The notes: generated from the letters alone by a model not told the origin. Positions 1 to 6,480 are shown, counted from the stretch's first letter. The stretch is 10,549 bases of DNA from an uncultured Coriobacteriaceae bacterium (GCA_900552365.1 URZP01000051.1:1-10549), one strand, 5' to 3'. Translations and numbers: made by a program.

Positions 1-175
1 CCCAACGCATACCAAGCGTGAATCCAACAAGATCGAGGTGCAGGTTCGCTGCAGTCCATCGCCGCTCCAGTAAATTCAAACGCACATCTGTCGCCGTCGA
101 AACACGGGCCCAACACTGTTGTGTTGGAGTATCATTGACGAAATGAAGTGAATCCAACAACAGGAAGGGACTGCG
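1..175 (+). other. Possible 3' end of an upstream gene plus pyrE leader
   Basis: One plus-strand frame is open from base 2 and stops at TAA 71-73, reading ...KIEVQVRCSPSPLQ. Another is open from base 3 to TGA 144-146. Neither tail is recognisable, so an upstream gene end (perhaps another pyrimidine gene) is only a guess. The rest is the leader of pyrE. It contains a perfect 7-bp hairpin (CCAACAC 110-116, loop TGTT, GTGTTGG 121-127) without a following T-run. It also contains the second copy of a 13-bp repeat (see the repeat entry). I found no convincing -35/-10 pair, so pyrE may be transcribed from further upstream. Confidence 0.3.
18..160 (+). repeat. 13-bp direct repeat flanking the pyrE leader
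   Basis: GTGAATCCAACAA occurs exactly at 18-30 and again at 148-160, with starts 130 bp apart. The second copy lies directly before the pyrE ribosome binding site (162-169). Its role is unknown. It could be a duplicated binding site or the trace of a small duplication. Confidence 0.6.
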
Positions 176-856
176 GTGGAAGACTACAAGCAAGAGTTCA
201 TCGAGTTCATGGTCGAAAGCGATGTTTTGAAGTTCGGCGAGTTCACGCTGAAGAGCGGTCGTCAGTCGCCCTTCTTCATGAATGCCGGCGCATACGTTAC
301 CGGCGAGCAGCTTCATCGTTTGGGTCTTTACTATGCCCGTGCGATCCATGACAACTTCGGCCTGGACTTCGACGTTGTGTTCGGCCCGGCTTACAAAGGC
401 ATTCCGCTGGCTGTCATCACCTGCATGGCTTTGAACGAGCTTTACGGCAAAGAGGCACGTTATTGCTCCAACCGCAAGGAAGTGAAGGATCACGGCGCCG
501 ACAAGGGCAACCTGCTTGGCAGCGAGCTTCATGATGGCGACAAGGTTGTCATGGTTGAGGATGTCACCACGTCGGGCAAGTCCATCGACGAAACGTATCC
601 CATTCTGAAGGGTGCCGCCGACGTCGATGTCAAGGGCCTTATCGTCAGCCTGAACCGCATGGAGGTAGGCAAGGGCGGCGTTGTCACCGCTCAGCAGGAA
701 GTTCAGGAGAAGTACGGTTTTCCCGTTGCCTCTATCGTCAGCATGGCCGAGGTCACTGAGCATCTGTACAACCATGAGGTTGGCGGGCGTGTTGTCATCG
801 ACGATGAGATTAAGGCTGCTTTGGACAAGTACTACGAGCAGTACGGTGTGAAATAG
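176..856 (+). CDS. pyrE: Orotate phosphoribosyltransferase (PyrE)
   Basis: This cytosolic enzyme of de novo pyrimidine synthesis transfers the ribose-5-phosphate group of PRPP to orotate, giving OMP and pyrophosphate. The 226-aa protein is a normal family length. The PRPP-binding motif VVMVEDVTTSGKS lies at about residues 124-136, with its acidic pair E128-D129. The loop with K102, K105, D106 and H107 (NRKEVKDHG, 99-107) and the FGPAYKGI segment (69-76) are typical of this family. The start is GTG 176, chosen because AGGAAGGG (162-169) sits 6 nt upstream and the conserved N-terminus begins there. The stop is TAG. No pyrF or other pyrimidine gene follows; the next gene is a tRNA with its own promoter. 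A weak inverted ACCG/CGGT after the stop is not a convincing terminator. Confidence 0.95.
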   Translation: MEDYKQEFIEFMVESDVLKFGEFTLKSGRQSPFFMNAGAYVTGEQLHRLGLYYARAIHDNFGLDFDVVFGPAYKGIPLAVITCMALNELYGKEARYCSNRKEVKDHGADKGNLLGSELHDGDKVVMVEDVTTSGKSIDETYPILKGAADVDVKGLIVSLNRMEVGKGGVVTAQQEVQEKYGFPVASIVSMAEVTEHLYNHEVGGRVVIDDEIKAALDKYYEQYGVK

Positions 857-888
857 CGTTCAAACCGTGATGTTCGCGGTCATTTGGT

Positions 889-917
889 TCGACAGGGCAA
901 GGTTCTTATCGTAAAAT
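889..917 (+). promoter_or_regulatory. Sigma70-type promoter of the tRNA-Thr gene
   Basis: TCGACA (889-894) matches the -35 consensus at 5 of 6 bases. TAAAAT (912-917) matches the -10 consensus at 5 of 6. The spacer is exactly 17 bp. Predicted transcription would begin near 924, just before the mature tRNA 5' end at 931. This suggests the tRNA is transcribed independently of pyrE. Confidence 0.7.
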
Positions 918-930
918 GACAGAACGCAAT

Positions 931-1005
931 GCCAGTGTGGCTCAACGGTAGAGCAACTGATTTGTAATCAGTGGGTTGCGGGTTCGATTCCTGTCACTGG
1001 CTCCA
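931..1005 (+). tRNA. tRNA-Thr, anticodon TGT
   Basis: The acceptor stem GCCAGTG (931-937) pairs perfectly with CACTGGC (995-1001), followed by discriminator T and an encoded CCA (1003-1005). The D-arm region carries CTCAACGGTAGAG. The anticodon stem ACTGA/TCAGT (956-960 and 968-972) encloses the loop TTTGTAA with anticodon TGT at 963-965. The T-arm contains the conserved GGTTCGATTCC (981-991). The anticodon reads ACA and, by wobble, other ACN threonine codons. It stands alone, with its own promoter upstream and an intrinsic terminator immediately downstream. Confidence 0.97.
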
Positions 1006-1015
1006 CAAAACATCA

Positions 1016-1055
1016 GGTCGGATGGTTGCTTGTCAGCCATCCGACCTTTCTTTTT
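1016..1055 (+). terminator. Intrinsic terminator of the tRNA-Thr unit
   Basis: GGTCGGATGG (1016-1025) pairs perfectly with CCATCCGACC (1037-1046) around an 11-nt loop. TTTCTTTTT (1047-1055) follows directly. This is a classic rho-independent terminator 11 nt after the tRNA CCA end. Confidence 0.9.
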
Positions 1056-1625
1056 GCTGTTTGGGATAGCGAGGTTCCTTGCGAGTTGGACTCCATTGAA
1101 CTCGCCGCCTCTTTACCGTGCACAAATTTGCCTGTTTTGCGCGGACGCTCGTGAGTGTGCCGAACGTGACGATTTGCTGAGCTGGGACTTTCGATCGGGA
1201 AGGCTAAGTGAGAAGCGGTAATCGTTTGATTCGTGGATTGAAAGCGCGCAAAACGGAAAAAATTGTGCAGCATCGTTTTCGGGGTTATGTATGGGATGGG
1301 CGCACGTGGGCGGGGCGCAAGCAGGCTCGCGGTCGCCCGGTGGCGCGCGTGGGCTTGCTCGAAAGGTGGAGGTGGGCTTCGCGGCAGTCGCCCCGGCTTT
1401 CTATCGTTGACCGTCGGCGGGCAAGGACGCCCCGAACCCCATCGCGTCCCGTCGCGCTTTGGCCTCGCTGCTAGAATCCCCCTCAGAGCGACAAGCTAAA
1501 AAGTCGGCAATCGCGTGCTGCGTTTCGCACCGTTATGCCACCCGGCAGCGCGATTCGCGCGCAAGCCGGCAAACAGCCGACACGAATCGTGCACGTCAGT
1601 CAAACCAAGCGAAGCGGGGGATGTC
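1056..1625. other. Long gene-poor intergenic region
   Basis: About 570 bp separate the tRNA terminator from the ROK kinase. Short open frames exist, but they are rich in Arg/Pro/Ser, lack convincing ribosome binding sites and resemble no family I know. I therefore call no gene. A 7-bp inverted repeat, GCGAGTT (1081-1087) with AACTCGC (1099-1105), lies near the left end. The stretch 1230-1290 is A-rich compared with the very GC-rich 1300-1470. The right end holds the kinase promoter candidate and a leader of roughly 140 nt. I recognise no riboswitch or small RNA family. Confidence 0.5.
1469..1477 (+). promoter_or_regulatory. Extended -10 promoter candidate for the ROK-FNT unit
   Basis: TGCTAGAAT fits the extended -10 pattern TGnTATAAT, with 5 of 6 matches in the hexamer. 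There is no good -35 at the expected distance, which is tolerated for extended -10 promoters. Transcription would start near 1484, leaving a leader of about 140 nt before the ATG at 1626. Confidence 0.4.
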
Positions 1626-2612
1626 ATGGATTTGAACGCCATGTACCTAGGAATCGACATCGGAGGCACGTCGACGAAAGTGGGTGTCGTCGACGCATCG
1701 GGCGACCTCATCGGCAAAACGCGTTTCTCGTTGCCCGAGCTGCAAACCGAGGCTCAGTGCCGTCAGTACATCGCGCAAATCATCGACTTCGTCCACGGCA
1801 CGGGCGTGTACGCCTCCGAGCTTGCCGGCGTGGGCTTGGCTGCCCCCGGCATCGTTGTGAACGGCATCCCGCAGCTTACTCCCAACGTCAAGGCCGATTG
1901 GCCCACGCTTCTGAACGTCATTCGCAGCGAGTTCGAGGGCACCCCGTTCGAGTGCATCAACGACGCTAACGCCGCAGCTCTTGGAGAAATGTGGCGCGGT
2001 GCGGCATCGGGCGCCCAAAGCGCGATGCTTGTCACCATCGGTGCGGGAATCGGCGCCGGCATCGTCGCCGACGGCCGCGTTGTTCAGGGCCACGGCGGCG
2101 CAGGCGAGATCGGTCATATGACTATCGTTCCCGAGGGCCGTCAGTGCCAGTGCGGTCGCCGCGGTTGCGTCGAGCAGTACGCATCGTCGCGCGGCATCGT
2201 CGCCAATTTCCGCGAGGCCGAGGCAAACGGCATTACTGGAGCCAGCAAGCACGTACCGCAAAACGACACCGACGCGCTGTCGGTGTTCGAGGCATATCGC
2301 GAAGGCGATCCTCGCGCCATCTATGCCGTCGATATCTTCACTGACAAGCTTGGCTACGCGCTTGCGCAGGCCACCTGTGTGGTTGATGCCGACGTTATTC
2401 TGCTTGGCGGCGGCGTTGCGGGAGCAGCCGATCTGTTCCTTCCCGCGCTTCAGGGAACCTACCGTAAGAACTGCCTTTCCACCTGCGCCGACACGCAGAT
2501 TCGCGTGGCGACGCTTGGCAACATCGCGGGCATGGTCGGTGTGGTTCGCTACGTTCAAATGATGAGCGAGTCGCTTGACCCGTTCGATAACTTGTTTGGG
2601 ATAGGATTGTAA
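1626..2612 (+). CDS. ROK-family sugar kinase, probable glucokinase
   Basis: This is a cytosolic kinase of the ROK family, which phosphorylates glucose or related hexoses and N-acyl hexosamines using ATP or polyphosphate. From ATG 1626 it has 328 residues, normal for the family. The phosphate-binding motif LGIDIGGTSTKVG is at about 8-20. The catalytic aspartate is D113 in INDANAAALGE. EIGH (161-164) and CQCGRRGC (174-181) form the ROK zinc site, followed by VEQYAS, usual in glucokinases. The second glycine-rich segment, ILLGGGVAG, is at 258-266. The open frame extends upstream to 1515, but 1626 is preferred because GCGGGGGA (1614-1621) lies just before it and the homologous region begins there; ATG 1641 lacks a ribosome binding site. 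The stop TAA shares one base with the next ATG, so the two genes are probably co-translated. ROK repressors are excluded because no DNA-binding domain precedes the kinase fold. Exact substrate is not determinable. Confidence 0.9.
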   Translation: MDLNAMYLGIDIGGTSTKVGVVDASGDLIGKTRFSLPELQTEAQCRQYIAQIIDFVHGTGVYASELAGVGLAAPGIVVNGIPQLTPNVKADWPTLLNVIRSEFEGTPFECINDANAAALGEMWRGAASGAQSAMLVTIGAGIGAGIVADGRVVQGHGGAGEIGHMTIVPEGRQCQCGRRGCVEQYASSRGIVANFREAEANGITGASKHVPQNDTDALSVFEAYREGDPRAIYAVDIFTDKLGYALAQATCVVDADVILLGGGVAGAADLFLPALQGTYRKNCLSTCADTQIRVATLGNIAGMVGVVRYVQMMSESLDPFDNLFGIGL

Positions 2613-3454
2613 TGGCAGCGCAGGCCGGCAATGCCGATGCAACCCCCGTCGTTGACTGCCGCTCGGGTGCGGCGCTTGAGGCCCAGGCCGAGTCGGTGGC
2701 CATCGCCAAAACCAAGCAGGCCAACGCGCGCTGCTTCGCGCTTTCCGTCCTTGCGGGCATGGAAATCGCCCTGGGCGCCACGCTCATGCTGTTTGTGAAG
2801 TCCGACGCAACGCTTGGCTTTGCGCCCTCGCAGCTGCTTGGCGGCATCTCGTTCTCGCTCGGTTTGCTGTGCGTTATCGTGGCGGGCGCGGAGTTGTTCA
2901 CCGGAAACTCCCTGATGGTATGCGCGGCATGCTCGCGCAAGATCTCGTGGAGCGCGCTGGTGAAGAACTGGGTCGTCGTCTATTTCGGCAACATGGCAGG
3001 GTCGCTTTTGATGGTTGCGCTGATGACCGGCGCGAACATCGCTGCAATAAACTCGGGTGCGGTGGGGCAGACCATCGTCAGCGTTGCAGCGGCGAAGATC
3101 GGCCTTGATTGGGGCGTCATCTTCTTCCGCGGCATTCTGTGCAACGTGCTGGTGTGCCTTGCGGTGTGGATGGGCTTCGCCGGCCGCACCGTCATCGACA
3201 AGGTGTTCACCACCATGATTCCAGTCATGGCATTCGTGGCCTGTGGTTTCGAGCACTGCATCGCGAACATGTACTTCTTGCCGCTGGGTATTGTCACGCT
3301 GGCGACGGGCGGCGCGCAGGCGGGCGCTGCAGCTGCGACGGTCAACCTTGCAGGTACGCTCTTCAACATCAGCGCGGCCACCTTGGGGAACATCGTCGGC
3401 GGCGCCGTGTTCGTGGGCCTGCTGTATTGGCTTTCGTACGCGAAACGATCGTAG
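2612..3454 (+). CDS. Formate/nitrite transporter family channel (FocA-like)
   Basis: This is an inner-membrane pentameric channel of the FNT family, carrying small monovalent anions such as formate, nitrite, hydrosulfide or lactate. The 280-aa protein has about six hydrophobic segments, roughly 43-62, 72-98, 117-140, 168-190, 200-228 and 245-275. Hallmarks are AELFTGN (93-99), KNWVVVYFGN (118-127), RGILCNVLVCLAVWM (173-187) and GFEHCIANM (212-220). K162, N178 and H215 have the same mutual spacing as the pore residues K156, N172 and H209 of E. coli FocA. From memory, the 173-230 region resembles FocA more than NirC, so formate is the leading substrate guess. Residues 1-35 form a polar extension. 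The start overlaps the kinase stop by one base (TAATG), with GGATAGG (2600-2606) as ribosome binding site. No formate or nitrite enzyme gene is adjacent. Confidence 0.92.
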   Translation: MAAQAGNADATPVVDCRSGAALEAQAESVAIAKTKQANARCFALSVLAGMEIALGATLMLFVKSDATLGFAPSQLLGGISFSLGLLCVIVAGAELFTGNSLMVCAACSRKISWSALVKNWVVVYFGNMAGSLLMVALMTGANIAAINSGAVGQTIVSVAAAKIGLDWGVIFFRGILCNVLVCLAVWMGFAGRTVIDKVFTTMIPVMAFVACGFEHCIANMYFLPLGIVTLATGGAQAGAAAATVNLAGTLFNISAATLGNIVGGAVFVGLLYWLSYAKRS

Positions 3455-3478
3455 GGGCTGGTTGGCGGCAGCTCGTGT

Positions 3479-3519
3479 CGGGCTAGTCGAGCTTGGGTTC
3501 GAACCTGCGGGCTAGTCGA
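3479..3519. repeat. 12-bp direct repeat at the convergent gene ends
   Basis: CGGGCTAGTCGA occurs at 3479-3490 and 3508-3519. The second copy includes the reductase stop codon (complement of 3512-3514), so the first copy duplicates the end of that gene 29 bp downstream of it. Between them lies a 10-bp palindrome, GGTTCGAACC (3496-3505). AGCTCG (3470-3475) and CGAGCT (3488-3493) form another small inverted repeat. None has a T-run on either strand, so I do not call a terminator between the two convergent genes. Confidence 0.6.
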
Positions 3520-4585
3520 CCTTCGTTTCGCCAGCAAGAACGCGTTTGTAGTCGGCGTAGTTGTCGCGCAACAGGCGCGGGGTGTCCAGCTCGTAGGGGC
3601 ACTTCGCCGAGCATTGCCCGCAGTTCAGGCAATCGTCAATCTTCGACATTTCGGCTTGCCATTCGTCGGTGAGCCAGCTTGCCGAGGGCGCACGGCGAAG
3701 CATCAGCGAGATGCGCGCGCATTGGTTGATCTTGATGCCAACGGGGCAGGGCATGCAGTAACCGCACGCACGGCAGAAGTCGCCCTGCAGTTCGGTGCGT
3801 TCGCGCTCGATGAATTCCTCGATCTCGGGCGTCATTTCGGGCGTGTCGTGCATGTACGAAAGCCACTCGTCAAGTTCGCTTTGGCGCTGGATTCCCCAAA
3901 TGGGAACGTAGTTGTCCAGGTTGGCCACGTACGCCATCATTGCGCGTGAGTTCGAGATAAGGCCGCCTGACATGCCCTTCATGCCAAGGAAGCCCATGTT
4001 GGCGTCGATGCACTTTTGCAGCAGATCAAGCTCTCGCTGCGTGGACAGATAGTTCAGCGGGTACTGCATGGTGTCGTACAAGCCCGAGGCAACCTCTTCC
4101 TCGGCCACGCCAATGCGGTGCGCGGTTACCGAGATGAAGCGGATCTTCCCCTGCGCCTTTGCCTCTAGCATGGCTTCGTACATGCCGGTGCCGTCGCCGG
4201 GGCGGTAGCATTGCGCGGGATTGTGGAACTGGTAGATGTCGACGTAGTCGGTTTTCAGCTGGGCCAGCGAGGTTTCAAGGTCGTCCCAGAACTTGTCGGG
4301 GGTCTTTGCCATGGTTTTGGTGGCAATGAATATTTCCTCGCGCTTCGGGCCGCGCCAATCGTTGGGGTCGGCGGGGTCGGGTTCGCCCCAATTGCCGAAG
4401 GCCAGGCCAAGCTTGTGCTCGCTGTCGCTGTACGCGCGAGCGGTGTCGAAGAACGTCATGCCGCCTTCCCAGGCGTTGCGCAAGATGGAAACGGCGGTTT
4501 CGTCGTCAACGCGTTGAATGGGGAGGGCCCCGAATCCGTTGGCGGGCGTGACGATGCCGGTTCTGCCAAGGGTAGCGGTTTTCAT
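3512..4585 (-). CDS. Aldo/keto reductase with C-terminal 2[4Fe-4S] domain
   Basis: This is a predicted cytosolic oxidoreductase of the aldo/keto reductase superfamily, in the branch (COG1453 type) fused to a ferredoxin-like tail. Substrate unknown. The 357-aa protein begins MKTATLGRTG, the usual N-terminus. The AKR tetrad is visible as D47 (FFDTARAY), Y52, K90 (FIATKT) and H121 (YQFHN). The C-terminal part carries two four-cysteine motifs, C271/C274/C277/C280-P and C319/C322/C325/C329-P. They could hold two [4Fe-4S] clusters and pass electrons between a carrier and the nicotinamide site. The ATG at 4585 is chosen because AGGGAGG (4591-4597, minus strand) is ideally spaced and family homology starts there, although the frame extends to 4660. 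It lies 82 bp downstream of the PAP2 gene on the same strand and could be co-transcribed with it. An anaerobic, redox-rich metabolism would fit the iron-sulfur motifs. Confidence 0.9.
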   Translation of the reverse strand: MKTATLGRTGIVTPANGFGALPIQRVDDETAVSILRNAWEGGMTFFDTARAYSDSEHKLGLAFGNWGEPDPADPNDWRGPKREEIFIATKTMAKTPDKFWDDLETSLAQLKTDYVDIYQFHNPAQCYRPGDGTGMYEAMLEAKAQGKIRFISVTAHRIGVAEEEVASGLYDTMQYPLNYLSTQRELDLLQKCIDANMGFLGMKGMSGGLISNSRAMMAYVANLDNYVPIWGIQRQSELDEWLSYMHDTPEMTPEIEEFIERERTELQGDFCRACGYCMPCPVGIKINQCARISLMLRRAPSASWLTDEWQAEMSKIDDCLNCGQCSAKCPYELDTPRLLRDNYADYKRVLAGETKVD

Positions 4586-4600
4586 GGTTTCCTCCCTCGT

Positions 4601-4641
4601 CCTGCGCAGGGTCGCAGTCCGCAGCGCGGAAACCGCGACCC
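4601..4641 (-). promoter_or_regulatory. Nested inverted repeats in the reductase leader
   Basis: GGGTCGC (4609-4615) pairs with GCGACCC (4635-4641). Inside it TCCGC (4618-4622) pairs with GCGGA (4626-4630) around a 3-nt loop. Together they form a roughly 12-bp two-step hairpin with a small internal loop. A perfect 10-bp palindrome, CCTGCGCAGG (4601-4610), overlaps its outer arm by two bases and precedes the reductase ribosome binding site (minus-strand sense). There is no T-run after the hairpin, so it is more likely a leader structure or operator than an intrinsic terminator of PAP2. Confidence 0.4.
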
Positions 4642-4667
4642 GTTGCACAGGGTCCCTCACTCTCTTC

Positions 4668-5201
4668 CTAGGGCATAAGGATAAACCCGGTCAAGGCGAA
4701 AATGACCGCGAAAATGAAAGCGCCTGCGATATCGCGGGGGAAATGTACGCCGCCGACAATGCGGCAGAAGCCGACGACAACGCAGGCGATTAGGGCGATG
4801 GGGCCGAAAACAGGGTTCACCCACCATAGCGCGAAGGCGATGATTGCGGCGCTGAACAGGTGTCGGCTGGGGAATGACTTGCCGTGCGTGTCCTTTTTGA
4901 TAAGGGGATCGATGTCGAAAGCCTCGTAGGGGCGCGGCGCGTTGACAACTTTGCGAAAGGCGCTGACCAAAACGAATGAGACGGCGGGTACCAGGAGCGC
5001 TTTCCAGATGCGCGTGTCGCCGGCGGTTGCGGCAAGGAATGTTAGCCAGGCAAGCGTGCCGATGTAGGCAAGGGCGATGATGCCGACAAGCCCCTTGTCC
5101 AGCGCGTTTAGGATGCGCGGTGCGTCTGGGTTGCCGCGAAAGGGGTATGACGCGCGTGCGTACCAGGCTGGGTATGTGGGCTTGGGGTTGAAGTTCGTCA
5201 T
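4668..5201 (-). CDS. PAP2-family membrane phosphatase
   Basis: This is an integral membrane phosphatase of the PAP2/vanadium haloperoxidase fold, a family that dephosphorylates lipids such as undecaprenyl pyrophosphate or phosphatidic acid. The 177-aa protein has hydrophobic stretches near 38-58, 66-82, 114-130, 133-148 and 158-175. The three motifs are present in variant form. R83-x6-R90-P91 replaces the usual K-x6-RP. PSRH lies at 111-114 with the catalytic-type H114. C146-R147-x5-H153-x3-D157 has Cys for the usual Ser. From family knowledge, FRK..NAPRPYE-type sequences are common in Gram-positive members, so activity is plausible. The start ATG 5201 is preferred over an upstream Arg-rich extension to 5270 because GAAGG (5207-5211, minus strand) precedes it. 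It faces away from the glycosyltransferase operon. A role in polyprenyl-phosphate recycling for that operon is inferred, not shown. Confidence 0.85.
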   Translation of the reverse strand: MTNFNPKPTYPAWYARASYPFRGNPDAPRILNALDKGLVGIIALAYIGTLAWLTFLAATAGDTRIWKALLVPAVSFVLVSAFRKVVNAPRPYEAFDIDPLIKKDTHGKSFPSRHLFSAAIIAFALWWVNPVFGPIALIACVVVGFCRIVGGVHFPRDIAGAFIFAVIFALTGFILMP

Positions 5202-5297
5202 GCTTGCCTTCGTTTGTTGGGTTGACGGGTGCGCTTCCGCGTGTCGCCGTCTTCTGCGTGGCCGCAGCACCCGTTTCGCGTGTTGCTTCCAGACATT

Positions 5298-5326
5298 TTG
5301 CTAAAAGTATAGCCGAGGCATATAAA
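5298..5326 (+). promoter_or_regulatory. Promoter candidate for the glycosyltransferase operon
   Basis: TTGCTA (5298-5303) and TATAAA (5321-5326) are separated by 17 bp, in an AT-rich island within the PAP2/glycosyltransferase divergent region. This would leave a leader of about 80 nt that contains the inverted repeat at 5346-5379. On the opposite strand, the complement of AGTATA (5306-5311) gives TATACT, a possible -10 for PAP2, but I see no good -35 for it. Confidence 0.4.
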
Positions 5327-5345
5327 ATAGGATCCCGAACAACAA

Positions 5346-5396
5346 GTGCCGCTTCGCGCCCGCGCGTCATAAGCGGCACGGTTTCGCATAAGTGCC
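5346..5396 (+). promoter_or_regulatory. Inverted repeat and AAGTGCC half-sites in the operon leader
   Basis: GTGCCGCTT (5346-5354) is exactly inverted as AAGCGGCAC (5371-5379), with a 16-nt GC-rich spacer. A further half-site, CATAAGTGCC, lies at 5387-5396, just before the ribosome binding site AGAGAGG (5397-5403). The core AAGTGCC/GGCACTT recurs in the LCP leader. It could be a protein-binding operator or a leader RNA hairpin. Confidence 0.4.
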
Positions 5397-5411
5397 AGAG
5401 AGGTTGATCCC

Positions 5412-6410
5412 ATGCACGTGAATTCCGTTGAAGAAATGCCCGCGCCGAAGGTGACGGTGCTGGTTCCCACGTACAACACCGAGAAGTACCTGGCGCAGAA
5501 CCTGGATGCGCTTGTGGGACAAACCCTGCGCGACATCGAGATCATCGCCATCAACGACGGTTCTACCGACGGCTCGCTGGGCGTCATGCGCCAGTACGCT
5601 GCCCGTGATGCACGCATCCGCATCATCGACAAGCCCAACAGCGGCTATGGCGCTTCTCTGAACTTGGGCATCGACGAAGCGCGTGGCGAGTATATCGCCA
5701 TCTCCGAGCCCGACGACTACATCGAACGCACCATGTTCGCCAAAATGTACAAGGCGGGTAAGAAGCGCGACGCCGATTTGGTTAAATGCAACTATTTTGA
5801 GCATTTCGACGCCCACGAAAACAAGCAGAAGAATCTTGCCGGCTATCCGTACGGCAGGGTGTTCGATGCGGCTGACCAGCCGCAGATCATTCGAACCGTC
5901 CCCAGCATCTGGGCGGGTTTATATCGTCGCGACTGGCTTAACGCCGAAGGCATCCGTTTCCGCGAAACGCCTGGTGCATCCTTCCAAGACACCGCGTTCG
6001 TCATGAAATCGTGGTTCGCGGCGCGTCGCGTGGTCCTGCTGCGCAGGTGCCTGGTTCATTACCGCATGGATAACCCCAACTCGTCGGTGAAAACCAGCAA
6101 CAAGGTGTTCGAGGTGTGCGACGAGCTTGCCGAAAGCCAGCAGTTCTTACGTCAGCGCCCTGCACGCTACAAGGCGTTCATTCCGTGGTTCCATGTGGAC
6201 AAGTGGGGCAAGTACCAGTGGAATTACGAACGTATTTCGCCCGAGCTTCATGCAAGCTTCGCCCAGCGCGCCAAGGCTGAATATGCCGAGGCGCAGGGAG
6301 CGGGCGAGCTTGATATGTCGCTGTTCGCGCCCGAAGCTGCTGCGCAACTCGCTGATCTTCTAGCGTTTGATCCCGCGCAGTTCGCACAAAAATATTCGAC
6401 GCTACTTTAA
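5412..6410 (+). CDS. Family 2 glycosyltransferase, first of three
   Basis: This is a predicted cytosolic or membrane-associated glycosyltransferase with a GT-A fold, which would move a sugar from a nucleotide-sugar donor onto a growing glycan. The 332-aa protein starts with the GT2 core TVLVPTYNTEKYL (15-27). It continues with INDGSTDGS (47-55, D49 as nucleotide-binding acid), SGYGASLNLGIDEARGEYI (77-95) and the metal-site region SEPDDY (98-103). Here EPDD takes the place of the more common DxDD. FQDTAF (191-196) is the likely general-base/acceptor segment of this group. No transmembrane helix is evident. ATG 5412 is chosen because AGAGAGG (5397-5403) precedes it; M9 lacks a ribosome binding site. 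It heads a plus-strand series with the next two transferases. Donor and acceptor cannot be predicted. Confidence 0.9.
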   Translation: MHVNSVEEMPAPKVTVLVPTYNTEKYLAQNLDALVGQTLRDIEIIAINDGSTDGSLGVMRQYAARDARIRIIDKPNSGYGASLNLGIDEARGEYIAISEPDDYIERTMFAKMYKAGKKRDADLVKCNYFEHFDAHENKQKNLAGYPYGRVFDAADQPQIIRTVPSIWAGLYRRDWLNAEGIRFRETPGASFQDTAFVMKSWFAARRVVLLRRCLVHYRMDNPNSSVKTSNKVFEVCDELAESQQFLRQRPARYKAFIPWFHVDKWGKYQWNYERISPELHASFAQRAKAEYAEAQGAGELDMSLFAPEAAAQLADLLAFDPAQFAQKYSTLL

Positions 6411-6480
6411 CGCGCCTGCCTGGCGCCGGCTCTCAGCCACGCCGATAAATGCGTTTGGTTAATGCCCGAAGGAGCTTTAC

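Noticed and set aside
861..880. Inverted ACCG/CGGT after pyrE as a terminator
   Set aside because: Four base pairs with a long loop and no T-run; too weak to call.
1208..1499. Two overlapping plus-strand frames in the gap before the ROK kinase
   Set aside because: Arg/Pro/Ser/Trp-rich noise without a good start signal or recognisable domain.
1647..2642. 331-codon minus-strand open frame opposite the ROK kinase
   Set aside because: It mirrors a GC-rich gene with clear ROK motifs, has no family resemblance and no suitable ribosome binding site. It is a shadow of third-position GC bias.
2555..3256. 233-codon His/Arg-rich minus-strand frame opposite the FNT channel
   Set aside because: The composition is typical of antisense translation of a GC-rich membrane gene, and the FNT motifs on the plus strand are unambiguous.
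4586..4660. Upstream N-terminal extension of the aldo/keto reductase
   Set aside because: The extension is Arg/Thr-rich, overlaps the ribosome binding site and hairpin, and the family N-terminus begins at MKTATLGRTG (ATG 4585).
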